From the NCBI GenBank assembly GCA_045577455.1, contig JAZNIJ010000208.1:1-14305 (forward strand): DNA of 14,305 bases. The letters are read 5' to 3'. Positions 1 through 6,323 of the stretch are shown one piece after another. The stretch's first letter is position 1. Every line of letters begins with the position of its first letter. The translations under genes and the position numbers were made by a program. Origin of the DNA: SIG653 sp045577455. GTDB taxonomy: Bacteria; Bacillota; Clostridia; Oscillospirales; CAG-382. Below the pieces are notes generated by a model. That model searched no databases. It worked only from the letters and a program-made list of their open reading frames with translations, and was not told the DNA's origin.

Positions 1-684
1 TCTTTCAATAAATGCTTCAAGAGAGTCAAGATGTTTAATAGATGTTGTATGCATTATACTTTGACTTCTTTGACGATAAAAATAAAGTGGAGCATCAACA
101 TATGATAATTGATTGCATTTGTGAATTATTCTATATGTAAAAAACTCATCTTCGTGGTATTTACCAACTTTAAAAGATTCACCGATTAATAAATCTTTTT
201 TATACAATTTATTCCATGCTACTGCTCGAAAAACTTTTCCGGAAATAAGAGTTTCAAGTGCTTTTTCCGGAGAAAAAGTATTATATTGAAATGGAGAAGA
301 TAAAGGAACAGTTTTAGAGTCACTTGTTGTTATAATATCGCAAGCGGAAATTTCACTATGTGATTGAATCAATGACTTATATAAAAAATCTAAATATTCG
401 GGAGCAATCCAATCATCGCTATCAACAAATGCAATATATTCACCTTTTGCTATATCAATACCTGCATTTCTTGCCGATGAAAGACCGCCGTTTTCTTTGT
501 GAATAACAACAATTCTTTTATCTTTTTTAGCGTATTCGTCGCAAATGATACCACATTTGTCAGGAGAACCGTCATCGACTAAAATAAGCTCAAAATTATC
601 AAAAGTCTGATTTAAAATACTATCGATACATTGGTAAATATACTCTTCAACTTTGTACACAGGAACTATAACCGATATTTTCAT
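1..684 (-). CDS. GT2 family glycosyltransferase, partial (C-terminus outside window)
   Basis: An open frame runs from an ATG at 684 to the window edge without a stop, giving 228 visible residues. The start follows an AGAGG ribosome binding site. The protein opens with MKISVIVPVYKVEEYI, the typical beginning of GT-A fold family 2 transferases. The nucleotide-binding DDGS lies at residues 37-40, NGGLSSARNAG at about 65-75, and the metal-binding DSDD at 88-91. A later acidic HEDEFF segment is also typical of the family. Such enzymes move a sugar from a nucleotide-sugar donor onto a growing lipid-linked glycan at the cytoplasmic face of the membrane. It is the third gene of a minus-strand operon after an EpsG-like protein and a GT4 transferase, so a role in exopolysaccharide or capsule synthesis is inferred. 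The sugar and linkage cannot be read from the sequence. Confidence 0.93.
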   Translation of the reverse strand, partial: MKISVIVPVYKVEEYIYQCIDSILNQTFDNFELILVDDGSPDKCGIICDEYAKKDKRIVVIHKENGGLSSARNAGIDIAKGEYIAFVDSDDWIAPEYLDFLYKSLIQSHSEISACDIITTSDSKTVPLSSPFQYNTFSPEKALETLISGKVFRAVAWNKLYKKDLLIGESFKVGKYHEDEFFTYRIIHKCNQLSYVDAPLYFYRQRSQSIMHTTSIKHLDSLEAFIER

Positions 685-762
685 CTTTACCTCTGAAATA
701 TTAAAATATTAAAGCCTAAATATATATTATAAAAAACATGTAAATGTGTATATAAAAGAAAA

Positions 763-1866
763 CTACGGTGTTACAAATATTCCTAAAAAGTAGCTATAAT
801 AAGGTCTTCTGAAGAAAATTAAAAAGTACACAATAAGATATAATATAATGCATATCAATCTTACTGTTTTTGCAGTTTCCTCGTTAAATGAATTTTTGAG
901 CAACCAAGGTAATGCAATAAAGCCGTATAATTCAAAATAAATAGGAATTCTTCCCATTTGTATTCCTGCTGTAAAAGCAGAAATAAAGTAAAAACAAGTG
1001 GTGACAATTGACATGTTAATGCAAACATTGATGTATGACGGGGCTATATTTTCTATTCTTTTTTTTCCAATTAAGGCAATTACAGAGGGAACTGCTGCAA
1101 TGAAAACATGTAAGATGTTTGACCCTGAATCACTCAAAAGAACATCCGCATCATAATCTGATGACTCAAGAATTATATTAAGAAAATCCGTAAATGTGGA
1201 TAAAAATGTTACAGATAACAAAGTTCCAGCTAAAATTAACATCATTTTTTTGTTCCATGGCTTTCCATGAACGAAGAAATAAACCGGAAGAGCAACAAGA
1301 GCGGAAGTGTGAAAATATGACGCGAGTATTACAGCAAAAGCATAAATCCAAAATTTCTTTTTAAAAAGTGCACCGCAGAATAGGAGAATAATGCAATTAG
1401 CCCAAAACTGTTTAACTCCATTTCCCATCCAGAAAAATTTACCCGACGCTATAAAAATGAAAATGGAAAGGAAGAAATCGGAAGAATATTTTCTGAAAAC
1501 ATATCCAATAACAAGGCAGTCAAATGAAACAATTACAGTAAGCCAAGCGCTAAAATTATCGGATACATAACACTTAAATAAAACCTGAAGGTAGTAAAAT
1601 AGAGGGTATTTTTTTACTGTATCCATATATTTGGAAATTTCTGATGGCTCTGTGGGAAGATGATTATACATAATTTCATATAGGGATAAATCTGCAAATC
1701 CTACCAATGTTCCCATGAAAAGAATAATATATCCCATTGTAAGCAAAACGAAAAGATAATTTGCCTTTTTAACAGTTTTTCCGTCTTCGATATATATTGC
1801 CTCTGACCCTTTTCCGATAAGACCACATAAAGCAGTCCATATCATCATACTAACATAAACAAACAT
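763..1866 (-). CDS. EpsG-family polysaccharide polymerase-like membrane protein
   Basis: This is a 367-residue, strongly hydrophobic protein with about ten likely membrane segments. It matches the EpsG family in pattern: a central NGVKQFWANCIILLF segment (residues 149-163) resembling the family's NGxRQ signature, YFHTSALVALPVYFF (184-198), and a late GRIPIYFELYGFIALPWLL (305-323). The family is widely regarded as Wzy-like, joining repeat units of an exopolysaccharide at the outer membrane face; that is family knowledge and not shown here. The ATG at 1866 is preceded by AAAGAGGA at a good distance. The gene starts 31 bases after the GT4 gene stops and is followed 78 bases later by the GT2 gene, so all three are probably one transcript. 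The conserved Arg of the signature is a Lys here (K152), a conservative change. Confidence 0.85.
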   Translation of the reverse strand: MFVYVSMMIWTALCGLIGKGSEAIYIEDGKTVKKANYLFVLLTMGYIILFMGTLVGFADLSLYEIMYNHLPTEPSEISKYMDTVKKYPLFYYLQVLFKCYVSDNFSAWLTVIVSFDCLVIGYVFRKYSSDFFLSIFIFIASGKFFWMGNGVKQFWANCIILLFCGALFKKKFWIYAFAVILASYFHTSALVALPVYFFVHGKPWNKKMMLILAGTLLSVTFLSTFTDFLNIILESSDYDADVLLSDSGSNILHVFIAAVPSVIALIGKKRIENIAPSYINVCINMSIVTTCFYFISAFTAGIQMGRIPIYFELYGFIALPWLLKNSFNEETAKTVRLICIILYLIVYFLIFFRRPYYSYFLGIFVTP

Positions 1867-1897
1867 AAAAAATCCTCTTTAAAACGAGATTCTTGTT

Positions 1898-2995
1898 TTA
1901 ATGCTCTAAATAGTAGTTGTATAAATATTTAGCAGTGCGGTTTACGCTAAATTTATCATAACAATTTGATATATCCGGTGAACTTTCGCATAACCGAGAT
2001 GAGCTTAATACTTCGTTACCCCAAATACTTTTTGAAGCTTTGAGAGAAATAAAAACGCAGTTTGAATTCAATTTACAACTTTTTGGAAATCCATCTGATA
2101 AAACACACGGTAAGCCATTGCATTGGGCCTCAACTGCAGAAATACCAAAACCTTCAAAGAGGGAAGTACCAACATAGACATCACTTGCTGAAAGATAATC
2201 AGCAATATTATCTCGTGAATTTAAGAAAATAACATTATCGGAAACACCAACAAGCTCTGCTTTTTTCTTAACTAAATCCAACATTTTGCCTTCGCCAATG
2301 CAAATCCATATAACTGATGGACATTTCTTTTTAATTTCTGCTAATACATCAAGAAAAAACGCATGATTTTTTTCTTTGGAAAACCTTCCAATAGTGATTA
2401 TTACAAATTCATTGCTTATTCCGAGTTCAAGGCGAGTTTTTTCTCTTGCTTGAGGTGAAAAACAAAATTTTTCGGTATCAATGCCATTTGTTAGGATAAT
2501 GGTTTTATCTGCATTATCTCCAAAAAGAAATTCTGCCGCTTCTTCGCTACAGGCAAATAAATCTGTCGAAAAATTATAAATTCGTCTTTTGCAATATGAA
2601 ACAAATCTATCTCCCCAAAATCCTCTTGCAGTGTCGGATGTATGGGAATGAGCAATTCTCGTTGGAATATTATGCTTTTTGGCACTTTTTAAAACAAAAT
2701 AACTCCAAGCATTTATGTGGCTGTGAACAATTTGGTATTCGTTGTGTTTTGAAAAAAATGAGTCAAGGTTTCTCTTGAATTTACGAATACCCACTTTTTT
2801 TAATGATGGAATCTTATATATTCTGCCACCCAAAGCGTAAATTTCATCTTCAAAAATACCAATATCCTCGCTTGTAACAAGAAAATCAAAAACAATTTCG
2901 TTTCTGTTTAATTTTCTTAAAACATTAACTAAAAATGTTTCAATACCACCTCGATTCAGTACCGAGGTCACTTGCAATACTCTTTTGGGGTTCAT
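1898..2995 (-). CDS. GT4 (GT-B fold) glycosyltransferase, EpsF-like
   Basis: This 365-residue protein has the two-domain layout of retaining GT4 glycosyltransferases. The N-terminal domain carries the acceptor-side loop NRGGIETFLVN (14-24) and HSH at 91-93. The C-terminal domain carries IGRFSKEKN (202-210) and the EX7E motif EGFGISAVE with E281 and E289, which contacts the donor sugar nucleotide. The opening RVLQVTSVLNRGGIETF closely resembles EpsF-type proteins of Firmicutes exopolysaccharide clusters. The ATG at 2995 follows an excellent AAAGGTGG site. It is the first gene of the polysaccharide operon, about 50 bases downstream of a consensus-like promoter. After the EX7E motif the C-terminus is somewhat irregular (Ser/Asn-rich, about 305-345), but the overall length is normal. 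Donor and acceptor are unknown. Confidence 0.92.
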   Translation of the reverse strand: MNPKRVLQVTSVLNRGGIETFLVNVLRKLNRNEIVFDFLVTSEDIGIFEDEIYALGGRIYKIPSLKKVGIRKFKRNLDSFFSKHNEYQIVHSHINAWSYFVLKSAKKHNIPTRIAHSHTSDTARGFWGDRFVSYCKRRIYNFSTDLFACSEEAAEFLFGDNADKTIILTNGIDTEKFCFSPQAREKTRLELGISNEFVIITIGRFSKEKNHAFFLDVLAEIKKKCPSVIWICIGEGKMLDLVKKKAELVGVSDNVIFLNSRDNIADYLSASDVYVGTSLFEGFGISAVEAQCNGLPCVLSDGFPKSCKLNSNCVFISLKASKSIWGNEVLSSSRLCESSPDISNCYDKFSVNRTAKYLYNYYLEH

Positions 2996-3005
2996 CTAAC
3001 CACCT

Positions 3006-3061
3006 TTAAAATAGTAAATTTGTATTAACCAAATTAAATACTTAAACATATACTATTTTAA
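3006..3061. repeat. 11-bp perfect inverted repeat over the operon promoter
   Basis: The arms TTAAAATAGTA (3006-3016) and TACTATTTTAA (3051-3061) are perfect reverse complements separated by 34 bases. One arm covers the -10 of the polysaccharide operon promoter; the other lies just upstream of the GT4 ribosome binding site. This geometry would suit a repressor that binds two half-sites. Because the region is AT-rich, chance is possible. Confidence 0.45.
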
Positions 3062-3083
3062 CATCATAAGCATTTTTTGTCAA
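3055..3083 (-). promoter_or_regulatory. Promoter of the polysaccharide operon
   Basis: Read on the minus strand, a perfect -35 TTGACA (3078-3083) is followed by a 17-base spacer and a -10 TAAAAT (3055-3060). A TG one base before the -10 makes it an extended -10. This is a strong sigma-A type promoter. Transcription would begin near 3048, giving a leader of about 50 bases before the GT4 start at 2995. Confidence 0.85.
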
Positions 3084-3124
3084 GGGATGAATACAACTAT
3101 TTTTTTATAAAACTAAACTTTCTA

Positions 3125-3153
3125 TTGATTTTAATGTTAAAATGTGATAAAAT
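3125..3153 (+). promoter_or_regulatory. Promoter of the dockerin lipase-like gene
   Basis: A -35 TTGATT (3125-3130), a 17-base spacer and a -10 TAAAAT (3148-3153) with an extended TG at 3145-3146 point into the plus-strand gene. Transcription would start near 3160. The in-frame GTG at 3144 overlaps this element and so cannot be the translation start. The next in-frame start with a signal peptide behind it is the ATG at 3228. Confidence 0.78.
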
Positions 3154-3174
3154 ACATATGTAAGATTATAAAAC

Positions 3175-3227
3175 AGAAAGGGAAGTATAGCATTTTTGAA
3201 TTAAAAACTATACTGAAAGCATTTTGT
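3175..3227 (+). promoter_or_regulatory. Folded leader before the lipase-like start
   Basis: A strong purine-rich ribosome binding site (AGAAAGGGAAG, 3175-3185) lies 42 bases before the ATG, too far to work directly. Between them are perfect 7-bp arms AGTATAG (3184-3190) and CTATACT (3208-3214). If they pair, the hairpin loops out 31 bases and leaves the strong site about 13 bases from the ATG. Only a weak GAAAG (3215-3219) lies at normal spacing. Confidence 0.45.
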
Positions 3228-5852
3228 ATGAAAAAATTCATTTCATTACTACTCGCATTTTTGATTTTAACTGCAACGCCCATAGCTTCTTTAGCTGATA
3301 GCGGTGTTCTTGACGGAGAAACTGTAAAAGTAAACCTGCTTCAAAAAATAAAGTTTACATATCAATCCGATTCAGAATCAACTGCAACTTGTTATTATAC
3401 AGACGATTATTTTGCAAATAGTTCGTATATTTATAACCAGCATCTTTCGACTATGGCAATGAGCTTTTCTTTTGCATCGTTCAATTCAGGATATACAGAT
3501 TATCCTAACGGAGATTCAAATGCAAGAGAATTTCTTGTGAAAATAGGTGTGCCTGAGCAGAATATTGAGTCTAACGATTGGTATTCTCTTAAACCTACTA
3601 ACGATTCTGTTGGCGTAATAGCCGGAAATAAACCAATAAATGTAAACGGTGAAAACTATACTCTTGTTGCGGTTGCTGTTCGTGGCGGTGGTTATGAAAG
3701 AGAATGGGCAAGCAATTTTACAATTGGAGCGACAGGTCAGCACCAGGGATTCGCAGAAGCAAAGGATATTACTTTTGACTTCCTTAAATCTTATATTGAA
3801 AATCAGAACATTACAGGAAAAGTGAAATTCTTGTTTACAGGTTATAGCAGAGGTGCAGCCGTTGTTAACCTCATTGGTGGTGCTTTAGATGACGGATATG
3901 TTCTTTCCACTGATATATCATATGAACTTTCCGATGTTTATACATACAGTTTTGAATCACCTGCAGGCGCATATACGGAAAATCTTGAAGGTACCTCACG
4001 ATACGATAATATCTTTAATATTATTAACCCCAATGACCCAGTTCCTTATGTTGCCCCATTTTCCCTTGGTTTCAGCAGATATGGTATAGATGTCCTTGTT
4101 CCAACGGCAGAATCACATCCTGAAGAATACCAGGCACTTAAAGAAAAAATGCTTGAATTCTACTTCAGTTTTGATGGAAAAACAACATATGGCGTTGATA
4201 ATTTTCAAATGAAAAAATTAGGCCTTAATAACTGGTTGCCAGGCGGAGACCCAATTGGCTTTGTTGTCGATGACACTAAAAACAATTATTCCCAAAGTAT
4301 GTTCCTTTCCAACTATGTTTCTATTCTTGCTGATGAATTTATAGTTACAAGAGATAATTATGTTGCAAGCTATGAAGATGAAATAAGAGAAGTATGTTCT
4401 GTTGTTTTTGGATGTTCTGGCGAACAACAGCAAATTATGATGCAGTCATTGATATCTCAGGCACAGAATAATTGGGGAAGTCTTGTTCTTTCATATTTGT
4501 GGCATGTTGGTATGAACCCATTTGGCAGCGAAGAAGACGCATTGATTATCGTTTCGGGATGGCTTAAAACCGCTATTGCAGATGCAGGAATTACAGATTA
4601 TGACGAGGCAACAATCGAATCCGCAGGAGTTGCACTTGCCGATTTGATGCTTGCTTTAATAATCAGCCACCCAAATTATTTCACAACAGCAGTAATGAAT
4701 GCAACATGCCTTGGTGAAGCACATTTTCCTGAGCTTTGTTTCGCTTGGTTACAGTCCGTTGATACATATTATAATTCAGATGTTCAAACGACTTTGAATA
4801 GCAATGCATATAGAATTGTTTATATAAATGGTGAAGCAGATGTTAATGCATATGCAAAAGATGGTTCATTGGTTGTTTCATATAATAATGATATTTTAGA
4901 AGATATAGGAAGCGGATATAATTACGGTATCGATAACGAACAATTCTACGCTGTTTTCCCAATTGATGCAGAATATACCATAAATATCAGTAATGATTCC
5001 GATACAGTTGTTGACTATATTGTAAAAGAGTATAATTCGTCTGTTGGTATAACAAGGGTTGTTGAGTTTAAAGATGAAGCATTTTCGTCAGAAGAATTCC
5101 TTGTTGGAACCATTCCAATGTATACTGAAAGAGAAATATCAAGCGGTGCGCCTTCTGGCTCAACTGTAACATATACATTGATAAAATCAAACGGTACAGT
5201 TTCAAACCCAGATAGCGATATTTCAAGAAATACCATGTTTAAAGTAAATGCAACAAGTTCAAATGATGAATACGGAACTGTTGCAGGAAGTGGTACATAT
5301 AAATATGGCTCACTTGCAACTATTGAAGCAAAGCCCGTTTCAGGATGTAACTTTGTTGGTTGGTATGAAAATAATGCTTTAGTATCTCTTGAAAGCGTTT
5401 ATACCTTTAACGTATATGAAGCCCATAACTTTGTTGCAATATTTGAAAGCACAGAGTTAACACCAAAAGCAGGAAACGGCGTTTCTGTAGTTAATAGAGT
5501 TGTTTACGGTATGTGGGATAACTTGACTCTTGAAAAAGCAAAAGAGCTTTTTGAAAACTCCGAAACCCTTACCGTAAATACCGATAAATTTATTGGTACA
5601 GGTAACGAATTTACATACTTTGAAAAAACATATAAAATAATAATACTTGGCGATTTAGACGGCAACGGTGTAATTGATGCAACAGATTACCTCAGAATTA
5701 AAAATAACTTCCTTGGATACAGTTCTTTAGAAGGTGATTGGTTGGTTGCAGCAGATGTTTATCAAGACGGTGTTATAACCTCTGCAGACTATCTGCGTAT
5801 AAAAGGTCATTTTCTCAAATCATATAATATTTACCCAAATAAAGTTTCATAA
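3228..5852 (+). CDS. Secreted class 3 lipase-like hydrolase with InlB-like repeat and C-terminal type I dockerin
   Basis: This is an 874-residue secreted protein. The start is the ATG at 3228 because it opens directly on a Sec signal peptide (MKKFISLLLAFLILTA, likely cut after SLA at 23), and the longer in-frame opening overlaps the promoter. The first half is an alpha/beta-hydrolase of the class 3 lipase type: nucleophile elbow GYSRG with Ser207, an NPNDPVPYVAP segment with a candidate catalytic Asp270, and a candidate His499 in LGEAHFPEL. Residues about 670-745 resemble an InlB B-repeat (YGTVAGSGTY, FVGWYENN, FVAIFES). A linker follows, then a type I dockerin at about 807-865. Its first calcium loop is complete (D809, D811, N813, D817, D820); the second is degenerate (D843, Y845, D847, T851, D854). 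Both loops run into DYLRIK helices. Dockerins anchor proteins to cohesins, so a cell-surface or complex-bound esterase/lipase is inferred; the substrate is unknown. Confidence 0.88.
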   Translation: MKKFISLLLAFLILTATPIASLADSGVLDGETVKVNLLQKIKFTYQSDSESTATCYYTDDYFANSSYIYNQHLSTMAMSFSFASFNSGYTDYPNGDSNAREFLVKIGVPEQNIESNDWYSLKPTNDSVGVIAGNKPINVNGENYTLVAVAVRGGGYEREWASNFTIGATGQHQGFAEAKDITFDFLKSYIENQNITGKVKFLFTGYSRGAAVVNLIGGALDDGYVLSTDISYELSDVYTYSFESPAGAYTENLEGTSRYDNIFNIINPNDPVPYVAPFSLGFSRYGIDVLVPTAESHPEEYQALKEKMLEFYFSFDGKTTYGVDNFQMKKLGLNNWLPGGDPIGFVVDDTKNNYSQSMFLSNYVSILADEFIVTRDNYVASYEDEIREVCSVVFGCSGEQQQIMMQSLISQAQNNWGSLVLSYLWHVGMNPFGSEEDALIIVSGWLKTAIADAGITDYDEATIESAGVALADLMLALIISHPNYFTTAVMNATCLGEAHFPELCFAWLQSVDTYYNSDVQTTLNSNAYRIVYINGEADVNAYAKDGSLVVSYNNDILEDIGSGYNYGIDNEQFYAVFPIDAEYTINISNDSDTVVDYIVKEYNSSVGITRVVEFKDEAFSSEEFLVGTIPMYTEREISSGAPSGSTVTYTLIKSNGTVSNPDSDISRNTMFKVNATSSNDEYGTVAGSGTYKYGSLATIEAKPVSGCNFVGWYENNALVSLESVYTFNVYEAHNFVAIFESTELTPKAGNGVSVVNRVVYGMWDNLTLEKAKELFENSETLTVNTDKFIGTGNEFTYFEKTYKIIILGDLDGNGVIDATDYLRIKNNFLGYSSLEGDWLVAADVYQDGVITSADYLRIKGHFLKSYNIYPNKVS

Positions 5853-5862
5853 ATTGATATAA

Positions 5863-5906
5863 AAAGGAAAAGTGGAATGTTGATACACATTTCACTTTTC
5901 CCCTTT
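5863..5906 (-). terminator. Hairpin terminator, possibly bidirectional
   Basis: An imperfect long stem pairs 5863-5880 (AAAGGAAAAGTG...) with 5887-5906 (...CACTTTTCCCCTTT). On the minus strand it ends in a CCTTTTTATAT tail, typical of an intrinsic terminator. On the plus strand it sits 11 bases after the lipase-like stop codon but its tail is only TTT followed by AAAATAT, so it is weaker in that direction. Confidence 0.6.
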
Positions 5907-5915
5907 AAAATATAA

Positions 5916-5937
5916 AAAGACTTCAAAAGAAGTCTTT
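5916..5937 (-). terminator. Rho-independent terminator
   Basis: A perfect 9-bp stem AAAGACTTC (5916-5924) / GAAGTCTTT (5929-5937) with an AAAA loop. On the minus strand the stem is followed by TTTTTATATTTT, the expected U-tract. It would back up the terminator at 6073-6115 for transcripts coming from the lepA operon. Confidence 0.68.
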
Positions 5938-5998
5938 GAGTTGCACACACTGTGCAGTCGGAAAAACCGACGGTTTGAAATAATTTTTATTTGAACTC
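5938..5998. other. Possible branched structured element
   Basis: GAGTT (5938-5942) can pair with AACTC (5994-5998). Between them lie two small perfect hairpins, GCACA/TGTGC (5943-5947/5951-5955) and GTCGG/CCGAC (5957-5961/5967-5971). This would fold as a three-way junction directly beside the terminator hairpin at 5916-5937. It may be a small structured RNA, a repeat-family unit or simply chance; I do not recognise it. Confidence 0.3.
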
Positions 5999-6072
5999 GT
6001 TGTGTAGTTTATATGATACCGAAACACAAAATATGATTACATTTATATTTTGATTTAGCCAACTATAAACAA

Positions 6073-6115
6073 ATAAAAGGATACTTTTACAAAAACAGTA
6101 AAAGTATCCTTTTAT
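6073..6115 (-). terminator. Terminator of the lepA-hemW operon
   Basis: An 18-bp perfect stem pairs 6073-6090 with 6098-6115 (core AAAAGGATACTTTTAC / GTAAAAGTATCCTTTT) around a 7-base loop. On the minus strand it is followed by a T-rich tail (TTTTATTTGTTT). It lies 28 bases after the stop of the 59-residue gene, so it is the natural end of the lepA-hemW transcript. Confidence 0.8.
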
Positions 6116-6143
6116 GATAATAGATATTTTAAGAAAGAAAATA

Positions 6144-6323
6144 TTACGATTTATGGGGTTTATATTTGAAAATATCAAATTTATACTTCTTACAACTATC
6201 TGTTGGCTCAACAACACCCTTTTTATCGCAAATAAAATATTCCATACTTGCAAGCTCTGTTGAGTGTATACAGTTGGCGCAAATCATTGGAATATCATCT
6301 TCTTTATAATCATTACCTATCAT
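6144..6323 (-). CDS. Small four-cysteine protein (putative metal-binding), 59 aa
   Basis: An ATG at 6323 opens a 59-residue frame ending with TAA at 6144. It begins inside the last codons of hemW, sharing 11 bases in another frame, which suggests translational coupling; a GGGGGA stretch about 9 bases upstream can serve as its ribosome site. The protein begins MIGNDYKEDD and has cysteines at 15, 18, 32 and 44 (ICANC ... FICDKKG ... DSCKKYKFD), spaced CX2C-X13-C-X11-C. That pattern suggests a zinc-ribbon or rubredoxin-like knuckle, which is an inference. The Lys-rich tail ends KPHKS. Small Clostridia proteins with a similar C..C / C..KKG / C.KY.YD pattern exist as uncharacterised families, to my recollection. 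The operon terminator follows directly, supporting that this is the last real gene of the transcript. Its function is unknown. Confidence 0.8.
   Translation of the reverse strand: MIGNDYKEDDIPMICANCIHSTELASMEYFICDKKGVVEPTDSCKKYKFDIFKYKPHKS

Larger units (their letters stand above)
5853..6143. other. Intergenic region with a hairpin cluster
   Basis: This 291-base stretch separates the convergent lipase-like gene and the lepA-hemW operon. It holds no convincing gene. It contains at least five hairpins: 5863-5906, 5916-5937, 5942-5956, 5957-5971 and 6073-6115. The first two and the last have T-rich tails on the minus strand. The rest, 6000-6072, is featureless AT-rich DNA. Confidence 0.7.

Noticed and set aside
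3144..3227. 28-residue longer N-terminus for the lipase-like protein from a GTG at 3144
   Set aside because: The GTG overlaps the -10 of the gene's own promoter, and the extension would place a charged stretch before a normal signal peptide that starts at the ATG at 3228.
5987..6253. 88-residue minus-strand frame in the intergenic region
   Set aside because: It overlaps the Cys4 gene in another frame, runs through a strong terminator hairpin, and looks like low-complexity AT-rich noise.
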